A stretch of 64,000 nt of DNA, from assembly GCA_029959085.1 (NCBI GenBank), contig JARWIR010000246.1:1-64000 (forward strand). Direction: 5' to 3'. This DNA is from Nemophila menziesii. Lineage: Eukaryota > Streptophyta > Magnoliopsida > Boraginales > Hydrophyllaceae. The position numbers and the translations under genes were made by a program. The notes beneath the pieces were generated by a model. The model saw only the letters and a program-made list of their open reading frames with translations. It made no database searches and was not told where the DNA came from. Of this stretch, positions 26,871-41,427 are shown one piece after another; position 1 is the first letter of the stretch; every line of letters begins with the position of its first letter.

Positions 26871-29293
26871 AACAAAATTGTACCTAACAAAATCAACGTA
26901 CGTTGTTAAGATTGACAAAATTTTCTCGATTAATAAAACTAAATGTTTCATCCATAGAAGGAGACACATTAATAGCTTCTACAAATATATGGAATAAGTA
27001 GTCGACATAAGTTTAGTTGACAACCTAATATATAGGGTTGTTTAAGTCCAATAAGTGATTAAATATGCAATTAATTGTGATTTTTAAAATATAAAACACA
27101 TACATATCTTGAGATTAAACTCTTGTACTATTTAGTCTGATTTTGGCGCATACCATAAATTCTTCTCTACATATACTTATGCAATGATAATTTTTTATTG
27201 AAAAAACTTAAATATATTTACTAGGTTCATATGTATTATGTTAAAATTTATTTTGTGATATACCTAATATAGATGAATTATTTGTGAATTTTTACATTTT
27301 TTTGTTTTAAGTAATATTTAAAAAATAGAAACTAAAAGCCGTATTTAGTAACATTGTTTTTAAAAGGTTTTTATAAATTTATTTAGCTCAATTTTGTCAA
27401 AATACAATTTTCATATATGTTGATACAATTTTTGATAGTGTAATTACTATTCAAGATTATATATTAGAAAAAAACCGGAATACATATTATATAATTGCTT
27501 AATAATATTATTTTGTCTTGCTTTTTTAGTATAAGTAAAATATATTAAATTCAACATGTATTATTTATATTTGATATAATTAATAATATAAAAATAATAA
27601 TATTAATAATTAAATAAAAGAAAATTGTAGAAAATTATAACTCTATACAATTTTGTATTTATAATAATCTTAAATTATAGGATATGAAAAATATTTTAGT
27701 TTGTATGTTAATTATATATAGATTCAATTTTAATAACTTCTACAAAGTTCAAGCAAGAATATTATTTGAGATAATAACTATACGTGAATTATTTAAAAAT
27801 AAAAAATAAAGTCCGAATTAATATGTTATATCATAAAAAATAAATTAGGTATGAACACAAAATCATAGTAAGTTACATGATTTAGGCATAATTCTTTCAT
27901 AAAAAACTCTACAATTTGATCGTTGGCCATGACATTTCATCACAATCATCCTCGTAGGAAGGAAAATTGTAATAAAATGTCATAACCACGAGAATATTGT
28001 ATAGGTTACATAGGGTTACTGCGATATTTGGAGAATCAAGATTAATTTGAAGAGCTCTATACGTTTCAATATGTAAAAACAACTCAAGGAAAAGAATATT
28101 TGAAGAAAATTATAGAAGGTGTTGTGCCAGAATTAGGTTAAATTGTATATGTTTATATAGTAGTTTGGAATGATGGGCCTGGTTTAGTTGGGCTTTACAT
28201 TATACAGTATATATGGTTGATATAAATAAAAAAACAAAAAAAACTAGGCGTGGAATTTTATTGGGCCTAATTTTAAGGATAACTATAATAATTTTTTCTT
28301 CCCTACTTACCTCTAATCTTGAAATATATATTTATATTTTTAAAATACCTTTATACTCATGGTTATAGAAGATATATTTATTGTATTCAAGAATTGTGCG
28401 TCTACAACTAGAGTAGCAAAGCCTATCAATCATATCTTAGTGTTGTAAAAAACGTTTTATTATTTTAAAACTTCTTATTCTATTTTGATTTTAGTTTCAA
28501 TTTATTTTGTGAGCTCATAAACTTCTTAAATCGTTCCTTATTATTGAACATAAGTTTATTTTCCCTTTATTTTAAAAATTAATAACATGTATATGTTAAA
28601 ACAAAATTTATAAGAATTTGTTTATAAAATTGGAACACAAATAAAATATTTTTTTAAGTAACATTAGAACAATAATATAGACAAAATAATCGTTTATACA
28701 TATCATTTGATTTTTTAGTATATATAAATTTATATATTATTAGAATTATCATAGAAAATTATACTCCGAAGAAATATATTATAATCATTCTTCATTTCGA
28801 TAGTATAGAAATACGACTATTGAAAAAAGATTTGTGTTACAAGGATATATCTTTTTAATTAGTAAAAAAGATTATAAATATTAATATATTCTTTGTTGTT
28901 TATTTATTCTCTTGTTATGAGTCAATACAGTACATTATTCTCCCTAAATATTCTCTTTTGTCTGATTAAATTTACACTACTGATAAAGTATTATATCCTT
29001 TATTTTTGTATTCTATATAATTTAATAGTATATTTTAGTTGGTTAATATATTATGATTAATAATAACTTTATATGATATTGATTTTTTTAATAAAACATA
29101 TTTCATGTAGTCTTTCAGTTTTTCTTATTAATGTGTCTAATTTTTTATCTCTCAAAATAATAACAATCTTGTAATGTATGTGACTGAAAAAAATATAATA
29201 TATTCTATTCATAAAATTATATAATATAATAGATTCGTATTTATATTTGGCTAAGTGTAATAAATTTTTTTAGGCGTGATAAATACGTAACGC
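26871..29293 (+). repeat. Satellite unit 12, D1-type
   Basis: D-type, 2423 bp, with the D1 markers CACGAGAATATTG (27993), CTTGAAATAT (28321) and TTTATTTATTCTC. It is a direct tandem neighbour of another D1 unit (13). Foldback core is at 27924-27988. Confidence 0.95.
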
Positions 29294-31716
29294 AACAAAA
29301 TTGTACCTAACAAAATCAACGTACGTTGTTAAGATTGACAAAATTTTCTCGATTAATAAAACTAAATGTTTCATCCATAGAAGGAGACACATTAATAGCT
29401 TCTACAAATATATGGAATAAGTAGTCGACATAAGTTTAGTTGACAACCTAATATATAGGGTTGTTTAAGTCCAATAAGTGATTAAATATGCAATTAATTG
29501 TGATTTTTAAAATATAAAACACATACATATCTTGAGATTAAACTCTTGTACTATTTAGTCTGATTTTGGCGCATACCATAAATTCTTCTCTACATATACT
29601 TATGCAATGATAATTTTTTATTGAAAAAACTTAAATATATTTACTAGGTTCATATGTATTATGTTAAAATTTATTTTGTGATATACCTAATATAGATGAA
29701 TTATTTGTGAATTTTTACATTTTTTTGTTTTAAGTAATATTTAAAAAATAGAAACTAAAAGCCGTATTTAGTAACATTGTTTTTAAAAGGTTTTTATAAA
29801 TTTATTTAGCTCAATTTTGTCAAAATACAATTTTCATATATGTTGATACAATTTTTGATAGTGTAATTACTATTCAAGATTATATATTAGAAAAAAACCG
29901 GAATACATATTATATAATTGCTTAATAATATTATTTTGTCTTGCTTTTTTAGTATAAGTAAAATATATTAAATTCAACATGTATTATTTATATTTGATAT
30001 AATTAATAATATAAAAATAATAATATTAATAATTAAATAAAAGAAAATTGTAGAAAATTATAACTCTATACAATTTTGTATTTATAATAATCTTAAATTA
30101 TAGGATATGAAAAATATTTTAGTTTGTATGTTAATTATATATAGATTCAATTTTAATAACTTCTACAAAGTTCAAGCAAGAATATTATTTGAGATAATAA
30201 CTATACGTGAATTATTTAAAAATAAAAAATAAAGTCCGAATTAATATGTTATATCATAAAAAATAAATTAGGTATGAACACAAAATCATAGTAAGTTACA
30301 TGATTTAGGCATAATTCTTTCATAAAAAACTCTACAATTTGATCGTTGGCCATGACATTTCATCACAATCATCCTCGTAGGAAGGAAAATTGTAATAAAA
30401 TGTCATAACCACGAGAATATTGTATAGGTTACATAGGGTTACTGCGATATTTGGAGAATCAAGATTAATTTGAAGAGCTCTATACGTTTCAATATGTAAA
30501 AACAACTCAAGGAAAAGAATATTTGAAGAAAATTATAGAAGGTGTTGTGCCAGAATTAGGTTAAATTGTATATGTTTATATAGTAGTTTGGAATGATGGG
30601 CCTGGTTTAGTTGGGCTTTACATTATACAGTATATATGGTTGATATAAATAAAAAAACAAAAAAAACTAGGCGTGGAATTTTATTGGGCCTAATTTTAAG
30701 GATAACTATAATAATTTTTTCTTCCCTACTTACCTCTAATCTTGAAATATATATTTATATTTTTAAAATACCTTTATACTCATGGTTATAGAAGATATAT
30801 TTATTGTATTCAAGAATTGTGCGTCTACAACTAGAGTAGCAAAGCCTATCAATCATATCTTAGTGTTGTAAAAAACGTTTTATTATTTTAAAACTTCTTA
30901 TTCTATTTTGATTTTAGTTTCAATTTATTTTGTGAGCTCATAAACTTCTTAAATCGTTCCTTATTATTGAACATAAGTTTATTTTCCCTTTATTTTAAAA
31001 ATTAATAACATGTATATGTTAAAACAAAATTTATAAGAATTTGTTTATAAAATTGGAACACAAATAAAATATTTTTTTAAGTAACATTAGAACAATAATA
31101 TAGACAAAATAATCGTTTATACATATCATTTGATTTTTTAGTATATATAAATTTATATATTATTAGAATTATCATAGAAAATTATACTCCGAAGAAATAT
31201 ATTATAATCATTCTTCATTTCGATAGTATAGAAATACGACTATTGAAAAAAGATTTGTGTTACAAGGATATATCTTTTTAATTAGTAAAAAAGATTATAA
31301 ATATTAATATATTCTTTGTTGTTTATTTATTCTCTTGTTATGAGTCAATACAGTACATTATTCTCCCTAAATATTCTCTTTTGTCTGATTAAATTTACAC
31401 TACTGATAAAGTATTATATCCTTTATTTTTGTATTCTATATAATTTAATAGTATATTTTAGTTGGTTAATATATTATGATTAATAATAACTTTATATGAT
31501 ATTGATTTTTTTAATAAAACATATTTCATGTAGTCTTTCAGTTTTTCTTATTAATGTGTCTAATTTTTTATCTCTCAAAATAATAACAATCTTGTAATGT
31601 ATGTGACTGAAAAAAATATAATATATTCTATTCATAAAATTATATAATATAATAGATTCGTATTTATATTTGGCTAAGTGTAATAAATTTTTTTAGGCGT
31701 GATAAATACGTAACGC
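29294..31716 (+). repeat. Satellite unit 13, D1-type
   Basis: D1 unit, 2423 bp, with markers at 30416 and 30744. It opens the first copy of the three-unit higher-order repeat. Foldback core is at 30347-30411. Confidence 0.95.
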
Positions 31717-34139
31717 AACAAAATTGTACCTAACAAAATCAACGTACGTTGTTAAGATTGACAAAATTTTCTCGATTAATAAAACTAAATGTTTCATCCA
31801 TAGAAGGAGACACATTAATAGCTTCTACAAATATATGGAATAAGTAGTCGACATAAGTTTAGTTGACAACCTAATATATAGGGTTGTTTAAGTCCAATAA
31901 GTGATTAAATATGCAATTAATTGTGATTTTTAAAATATAAAACACATACATATCTTGAGATTAAACTCTTGTACTATTTAGTCTGATTTTGGCGCATACC
32001 ATAAATTCTTCTCTACATATACTTATGCAATGATAATTTTTTATTGAAAAAACTTAAATATATTTACTAGGTTCATATGTATTATGTTAAAATTTATTTT
32101 GTGATATACCTAATATAGATGAATTATTTGTGAATTTTTACATTTTTTTGTTTTAAGTAATATTTAAAAAATAGAAACTAAAAGCCATATTTAGTAACAT
32201 TGTTTTTAAAAGGTTTTTATAAATTTATTTAGCTCAATTTTGTCAAAATACAATTTTCATATATGTTGATACAATTTTTGATAGTGTAATTACTATTCAA
32301 GATTATATATTAGAAAAAAACCGGAATACATATTATATAATTGCTTAATAATATTATTTTGTCTTGCTTTTTTAGTATAAGTAAAATATATTAAATTCAA
32401 CATGTATTATTTATATTTGATATAATTAATAATATAAAAATAATAATATTAATAATTAAATAAAAGAAAATTGTAGAAAATTATAACTCTATACAATTTT
32501 GTATTTATAATAATCTTAAATTATAGGATATGAAAAATATTTTAGTTTGTATGTTAATTATATATAGATTCAATTTTAATAACTTCTACAAAGTTCAAGC
32601 AAGAATATTATTTGAGATAATAACTATACGTGAATTATTTAAAAATAAAAAATAAAGTCCGAATTAATATGTTATATCATAAAAAATAAATTAGGTATGA
32701 ACACAAAATCATAGTAAGTTACATGATTTAGGCATAATTCTTTCATAAAAAACTCTACAATTTGATCGTTGGCCATGACATTTCATCACAATCATCCACG
32801 TAGGAAGGAAAATTGTAATAAAATGTCATAACCACGAGCATATTGTATAGGTTACATAGGGTTACTGCGATATTTGGAGAATCAAGATTAATTTGAAGAG
32901 CTCTATACGTTTCAATATGTAAAAACAACTCAAGGAAAAGAATATTTGAAGAAAATTATAGAAGGTGTTGTGCCAGAATTAGGTTAAATTGTATATGTTT
33001 ATATAGTAGTTTGGAATGATGGGCCTGGTTTAGTTGGGCTTTACATTATACAGTATATATGGTTGATATAAATAAAAAAACAAAAAAAACTAGGCGTGGA
33101 ATTTTATTGGGCCTAATTTTAAGGATAACTATAATAATTTTTTCTTCCCTACTTACCTCTAATCTTAAAATATATATTTATATTTTTAAAATACCTTTAT
33201 ACTCATGGTTATAGAAGATATATTTATTGTATTCAAGAATTGTGCGTCTACAACTAGAGTAGCAAAGCCTATCAATCATATCTTAGTGTTGTAAAAAACG
33301 TTTTATTATTTTAAAACTTCTTATTCTATTTTGATTTTAGTTTCAATTTATTTTGTGAGCTCATAAACTTCTTAAATCGTTCCTTATTATTGAACATAAG
33401 TTTATTTTCCCTTTATTTTAAAACTTAATAACATGTATATGTTAAAACAAAATTTATAAGAATTTGTTTATAAAATTGGAACACAAATAAAATATTTTTT
33501 TAAGTAACATTAGAACAATAATATAGACAAAATAATCGTTTATACATATCATTTGATTTTTTAGTATATATAAATTTATATATTATTAGAATTATCATAG
33601 AAAATTATACTCCGAAGAAATATATTATAATCATTCTTCATTTCGATAGTATAGAAATACGACTATTGAAAAAAGATTTGTGTTACAAGGATATATCTTT
33701 TTAATTAGTAAAAAAGATTATAAATATTAATATATTCTTTGTTGTTTATTTGTTCTCTTGTTATGAGTCAATACAGTACATTATTCTCCCTAAATATTCT
33801 CTTTTGTCTGATTAAATTTACACTACTGATAAAGTATTATATCCTTTATTTTTGTATTCTATATAATTTAATAGTATATTTTAGTTGGTTAATATATTAT
33901 GATTAATAATAACTTTATATGATATTGATTTTTTTAATAAAACATATTTCATGTAGTCTTTCAGTTTTTCTTATTAATGTGTCTAATTTTTTATCTCTCA
34001 AAATAATAACAATCTTGTAATGTATGTGACTGAAAAAAATATAATATATTCTATTCATAAAATTATATAATATAATAGATTCGTATTTATATTTGGCTAA
34101 GTGTAATAAATTTTTTTAGGCGTGATAAATACGTAACGC
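31717..34139 (+). repeat. Satellite unit 14, D2-type
   Basis: D2 unit, 2423 bp, with the linked markers GCCATATTTAG (32187), ATCCACG (32798) and AAAACTTAATAAC (33424). Foldback core is at 32770-32834; the ATCCACG change falls in the loop. Confidence 0.95.
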
Positions 34140-36579
34140 AACAAAATTGTACCTAACAAAATCAACGTACGTTGTTAAGATTGACAAAATTTTCTCGATT
34201 AATAAAACTAAATGTTTCATCCATAGAAGGAGACACATTAATAGCTTCTACAAATATATGGAATAAGTAGTCGACATAAGTTTAGTTGACAACCTAATAT
34301 ATAGGGTTGTTTAAGTCCAATAAGTGATTAAATATGCAATTAATTGTGATTTTTAAAATATAAAACACATACATATCTTGAGATTAAACTCTTGTACTAT
34401 TTAGTCTGATTTTGGCGCATACCATAAATTCTTCTCTACATATACTTATGCAATGATAATTTTTTATTGAAAAAACTTAAATATATTTACTAGGTTCATA
34501 TGTATTATGTTAAAATTTATTTTGTGATATACCTAATATAGATGAATTATTTGTGAATTTTTACATTTTTTTGTTTTAAGTAATATTTAAAAAATAGAAA
34601 CTAAAAGCCGTATTTAGTAACATTGTTTTTAAAAGGTTTTTATAAATTTATTTAGCTCAATTTTGTCAAAATACAATTTTCATATATGTTGATACAATTT
34701 TTGATAGTGTAATTACTATTCAAGATTATATATTAGAAAAAAACCGGAATACATATTATATAATTGCTTAATAATATTATTTTGTCTTGCTTTTTTAGTA
34801 TAAGTAAAATATATTAAATTCAACATGTATTATTTATATTTGATATAATTAATAATATAAAAATAATAATATTAATAATTAAATAAAAGAAAATTGTAGA
34901 AAATTATAACTCTATACAATTTCGTATTTATAATAATCTTAAATTATAGGATATGAAAAATATTTTAGTTTGTATGTTAATTATATATAGATTCAATTTT
35001 AATAACTTCTACAAAATTAGTACCAGAATATTATTTGAGATAATAACTATACGTGAATTAATTAAAAATAAAAAATAAAGTTCGAATTAAAATGTTATAT
35101 AGTAAAAAATAAATTAGGTATGAACACAAAATCATAGTAAGTTACATGATTTAGGCATAAGTCTTTCATAAAAAACTAAACAATTTGATCGTTGGCCATG
35201 ACATTTCATCACAATCATCCTCGTAGGAAGGAAAATTGTAATAAAATGTCATAACCACGAGCATATTGTATAGGTTACATAGGGTTACTGCGATATTTGG
35301 AGAATCAAGATTAATTTGAAGAGCTCTATACGTTTCAATATGTAAAAACAACTCAAGGAAAAGAATATTTGAAGAAAATTATAGCAGCAGAGAAAAGATT
35401 AAAGGTGTTGTGCCAGAATTAGGTTAAATTGTATATGTTTATATAGTAGTTAGGAATGATGGGCCTGGTTTAGTTGGGCTTTACATTATACATTATATAT
35501 GGTTGATATAAATAAAAAAACAAAAAAAACTAGGCGTGGAATTTTATTGGGCCTAATTTTAAGGATAACTATAATAATTTTTTCTTCCCTACTTACCTCT
35601 AATCTTAAAATATATATTTATATTTTTAAAATACCTTTATACTCATGGTTATAGAAGATATATTTATTGTATTCAAGAATTGTGCGTCTACAACTAGAGT
35701 AGCAAAGCCTATCAATCATATCTTAGTGTTGTAAAAAACGTTTTATTATTTTAAAACTTCTTATTCTATTTTGATTTTAGTTTCAATTTATTTTGTGAGC
35801 TCATAAACTTCTTAAATCGTTCCTTATTATTGAACATAAGTTTATTTTCCCTTTATTTTAAATATTAATAACATGTATATGTTAAAACAAAATTTATAAG
35901 AATTTGTTTATAAAATTGGAACACAAATAAAATATTTTTTTAAGTAACATTAGAACAATAATATAGACAAAATAATCGTTTATACATATCATTTGATTTT
36001 TTAGTATATATAAATTTATATATTATTAGAATTATCATAGAAAATTATACTCCGAAGAAATATATTATAATCATTCTTCATTTCGATAGTATAGAAATAC
36101 GACTATTGAAAAAAGATTTGTGTTACAAGGATATATCTTTTTAATTAGTAAAAAAGATTATAAATATTAATATATTCTTTGTTGTTTATTTGTTCTCTTG
36201 TTATGAGTCAATACAGTACATTATTCTCCCTAAATATTCTCTTTTGTCTGATTAAATTTACACTACTGATAAAGTATTATATCCTTTATTTTTGTATTCT
36301 ATATAATTTAATAGTATATTTTAGTTGGTTAATATATTATGATTAATAATAACTTTATATGATATTGATTTTTTTAATAAAACATATTTCATGTAGTCTT
36401 TCAGTTTTTCTTATTAATGTGTCTAATTTTTTATCTCTCAAAATAATAACAATCTTGTAATGTATGTGACTGAAAAAAATATAATATATTCTATTCATAA
36501 AATTATATAATATAATAGATTCGTATTTATATTTGGCTAAGTGTAATAAATTTTTTTAGGCGTGATAAATACGTAACGC
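34140..36579 (+). repeat. Satellite unit 15, C-type
   Basis: C-type, 2440 bp, closing the first higher-order repeat copy. It has a private AAATATTAATAAC variant. Foldback core is at 35193-35257. Confidence 0.95.
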
Positions 36580-39002
36580 AACAAAATTGTACCTAACAAA
36601 ATCAACGTACGTTGTTAAGATTGACAAAATTTTCTCGATTAATAAAACTAAATGTTTCATCCATAGAAGGAGACACATTAATAGCTTCTACAAATATATG
36701 GAATAAGTAGTCGACATAAGTTTAGTTGACAACCTAATATATAGGGTTGTTTAAGTCCAATAAGTGATTAAATATGCAATTAATTGTGATTTTTAAAATA
36801 TAAAACACATACATATCTTGAGATTAAACTCTTGTACTATTTAGTCTGATTTTGGCGCATACCATAAATTCTTCTCTACATATACTTATGCAATGATAAT
36901 TTTTTATTGAAAAAACTTAAATATATTTACTAGGTTCATATGTATTATGTTAAAATTTATTTTGTGATATACCTAATATAGATGAATTATTTGTGAATTT
37001 TTACATTTTTTTGTTTTAAGTAATATTTAAAAAATAGAAACTAAAAGCCGTATTTAGTAACATTGTTTTTAAAAGGTTTTTATAAATTTATTTAGCTCAA
37101 TTTTGTCAAAATACAATTTTCATATATGTTGATACAATTTTTGATAGTGTAATTACTATTCAAGATTATATATTAGAAAAAAACCGGAATACATATTATA
37201 TAATTGCTTAATAATATTATTTTGTCTTGCTTTTTTAGTATAAGTAAAATATATTAAATTCAACATGTATTATTTATATTTGATATAATTAATAATATAA
37301 AAATAATAATATTAATAATTAAATAAAAGAAAATTGTAGAAAATTATAACTCTATACAATTTTGTATTTATAATAATCTTAAATTATAGGATATGAAAAA
37401 TATTTTAGTTTGTATGTTAATTATATATAGATTCAATTTTAATAACTTCTACAAAGTTCAAGCAAGAATATTATTTGAGATAATAACTATACGTGAATTA
37501 TTTAAAAATAAAAAATAAAGTCCGAATTAATATGTTATATCATAAAAAATAAATTAGGTATGAACACAAAATCATAGTAAGTTACATGATTTAGGCATAA
37601 TTCTTTCATAAAAAACTCTACAATTTGATCGTTGGCCATGACATTTCATCACAATCATCCTCGTAGGAAGGAAAATTGTAATAAAATGTCATAACCACGA
37701 GAATATTGTATAGGTTACATAGGGTTACTGCGATATTTGGAGAATCAAGATTAATTTGAAGAGCTCTATACGTTTCAATATGTAAAAACAACTCAAGGAA
37801 AAGAATATTTGAAGAAAATTATAGAAGGTGTTGTGCCAGAATTAGGTTAAATTGTATATGTTTATATAGTAGTTTGGAATGATGGGCCTGGTTTAGTTGG
37901 GCTTTACATTATACAGTATATATGGTTGATATAAATAAAAAAACAAAAAAAACTAGGCGTGGAATTTTATTGGGCCTAATTTTAAGGATAACTATAATAA
38001 TTTTTTCTTCCCTACTTACCTCTAATCTTGAAATATATATTTATATTTTTAAAATACCTTTATACTCATGGTTATAGAAGATATATTTATTGTATTCAAG
38101 AATTGTGCGTCTACAACTAGAGTAGCAAAGCCTATCAATCATATCTTAGTGTTGTAAAAAACGTTTTATTATTTTAAAACTTCTTATTCTATTTTGATTT
38201 TAGTTTCAATTTATTTTGTGAGCTCATAAACTTCTTAAATCGTTCCTTATTATTGAACATAAGTTTATTTTCCCTTTATTTTAAAAATTAATAACATGTA
38301 TATGTTAAAACAAAATTTATAAGAATTTGTTTATAAAATTGGAACACAAATAAAATATTTTTTTAAGTAACATTAGAACAATAATATAGACAAAATAATC
38401 GTTTATACATATCATTTGATTTTTTAGTATATATAAATTTATATATTATTAGAATTATCATAGAAAATTATACTCCGAAGAAATATATTATAATCATTCT
38501 TCATTTCGATAGTATAGAAATACGACTATTGAAAAAAGATTTGTGTTACAAGGATATATCTTTTTAATTAGTAAAAAAGATTATAAATATTAATATATTC
38601 TTTGTTGTTTATTTATTCTCTTGTTATGAGTCAATACAGTACATTATTCTCCCTAAATATTCTCTTTTGTCTGATTAAATTTACACTACTGATAAAGTAT
38701 TATATCCTTTATTTTTGTATTCTATATAATTTAATAGTATATTTTAGTTGGTTAATATATTATGATTAATAATAACTTTATATGATATTGATTTTTTTAA
38801 TAAAACATATTTCATGTAGTCTTTCAGTTTTTCTTATTAATGTGTCTAATTTTTTATCTCTCAAAATAATAACAATCTTGTAATGTATGTGACTGAAAAA
38901 AATATAATATATTCTATTCATAAAATTATATAATATAATAGATTCGTATTTATATTTGGCTAAGTGTAATAAATTTTTTTAGCCGTGATAAATACGTAAC
39001 GC
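36580..39002 (+). repeat. Satellite unit 16, D1-type
   Basis: D1 unit, 2423 bp, with markers at 37702 and 38030, exactly 7286 bp from those of unit 13. It has a private TTAGCCGTG variant near its end. Foldback core is at 37633-37697. Confidence 0.95.
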
Positions 39003-41427
39003 AACAAAATTGTACCTAACAAAATCAACGTACGTTGTTAAGATTGACAAAATTTTCTCGATTAATAAAACTAAATGTTTCATCCATAGAAGGAGACACA
39101 TTAATAGCTTCTACAAATATATGGAATAAGTAGTCGACATAAGTTTAGTTGACAACCTAATATATAGGGTTGTTTAAGTCCAATAAGTGATTAAATATGC
39201 AATTAATTGTGATTTTTAAAATATAAAACACATACATATCTTGAGATTAAACTCTTGTACTATTTAGTCTGATTTTGGCGCATACCATAAATTCTTCTCT
39301 ACATATACTTATGCAATGATAATTTTTTATTGAAAAAACTTAAATATATTTACTAGGTTCATATGTATTATGTTAAAATTTATTTTGTGATATACCTAAT
39401 ATAGATGAATTATTTGTGAATTTTTACATTTTTTTGTTTTAAGTAATATTTAAAAAATAGAAACTAAAAGCCATATTTAGTAACATTGTTTTTAAAAGGT
39501 TTTTATAAATTTATTTAGCTCAATTTTGTCAAAATACAATTTTCATATATGTTGATACAATTTTTGATAGTGTAATTACTATTCAAGATTATATATTAGA
39601 AAAAAACCGGAATACATATTATATAATTGCTTAATAATATTATTTTGTCTTGCTTTTTTAGTATAAGTAAAATATATTAAATTCAACATGTATTATTTAT
39701 ATTTGATATAATTAATAATATAAAAATAATAATATTAATAATTAAATAAAAGAAAATTGTAGAAAATTATAACTCTATACAATTTTGTATTTATAATAAT
39801 CTTAAATTATAGGATATGAAAAATATTTTAGTTTGTATGTTAATTATATATAGATTCAATTTTAATAACTTCTACAAAGTTCAAGCAAGAATATTATTTG
39901 AGATAATAACTATACGTGAATTATTTAAAAATAAAAAATAAAGTCCGAATTAATATGTTATATCATAAAAAATAAATTAGGTATGAACACAAAATCATAG
40001 TAAGTTACATGATTTAGGCATAATTCTTTCATAAAAAACTCTACAATTTGATCGTTGGCCATGACATTTCATCACAATCATCCACGTAGGAAGGAAAATT
40101 GTAATAAAATGTCATAACCACGAGCATATTGTATAGGTTACATAGGGTTACTGCGATATTTGGAGAATCAAGATTAATTTGAAGAGCTCTATACGTTTCA
40201 ATATGTAAAAACAACTCAAGGAAAAGAATATTTGAAGAAAATTATAGAAGGTGTTGTGCCAGAATTAGGTTAAATTGTATATGTTTATATAGTAGTTTGG
40301 AATGATGGGCCTGGTTTAGTTGGGCTTTACATTATACAGTATATATGGTTGATATAAATAAAAAAACAAAAAAAACTAGGCGTGGAATTTTATTGGGCCT
40401 AATTTTAAGGATAACTATAATAATTTTTTCTTCCCTACTTACCTCTAATCTTAAAATATATATTTATATTTTTAAAATACCTTTATACTCATGGTTATAG
40501 AAGATATATTTATTGTATTCAAGAATTGTGCGTCTACAACTAGAGTAGCAAAGCCTATCAATCATATCTTAGTGTTGTAAAAAACGTTTTATTATTTTAA
40601 AACTTCTTATTCTATTTTGATTTTAGTTTCAATTTATTTTGTGAGCTCATAAACTTCTTAAATCGTTCCTTATTATTGAACATAAGTTTATTTTCCCTTT
40701 ATTTTAAAACTTAATAACATGTATATGTTAAAACAAAATTTATAAGAATTTGTTTATAAAATTGGAACACAAATAAAATATTTTTTTAAGTAACATTAGA
40801 ACAATAATATAGACAAAATAATCGTTTATACATATCATTTGATTTTTTAGTATATATAAATTTATATATTATTAGAATTATCATAGAAAATTATACTCCG
40901 AAGAAATATATTATAATCATTCTTCATTTCGATAGTATAGAAATACGACTATTGAAAAAAGATTTGTGTTACAAGGATATATCTTTTTAATTAGTAAAAA
41001 AGATTATAAATATTAATATATTCTTTGTTGTTTATTTGTTCTCTTGTTATGAGTCAATACAGTACATTATTCTCCCTAAATATTCTCTTTTGTCTGATTA
41101 AATTTACACTACTGATAAAGTATTATATCCTTTATTTTTGTATTATATATATAATTTAATAGTATATTTTAGTTGGTTAATATATTATGATTAATAATAA
41201 CTTTATATGATATTGATTTTTTTAATAAAACATATTTCATGTAGTCTTTCAGTTTTTCTTATTAATGTGTCTAATTTTTTATCTCTCAAAATAATAACAA
41301 TCTTGTAATGTATGTGACTGAAAAAAATATAATATATTCTATTCATAAAATTATATAATATAATAGATTCGTATTTATATTTGGCTAAGTGTAATAAATT
41401 TTTTTAGGCGTGATAAATACGTAACGC
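39003..41427 (+). repeat. Satellite unit 17, D2-type
   Basis: D2 unit, 2425 bp, with markers at 39473, 40084 and 40710, each 7286 bp from those of unit 14. The 2-bp excess comes from a TATATATA expansion near 41146. Foldback core is at 40056-40120. Confidence 0.95.

Larger units (their letters stand above)
29294..36579 (+). repeat. Higher-order repeat copy 1 (units 13-15, D1-D2-C)
   Basis: A 7286-bp block of three distinguishable units. Diagnostic bases at 30416, 30744, 32187, 32798 and 33424 all recur 7286 bp later. Amplification of a multi-unit block is thus visible, beyond monomer tandem duplication. Confidence 0.9.
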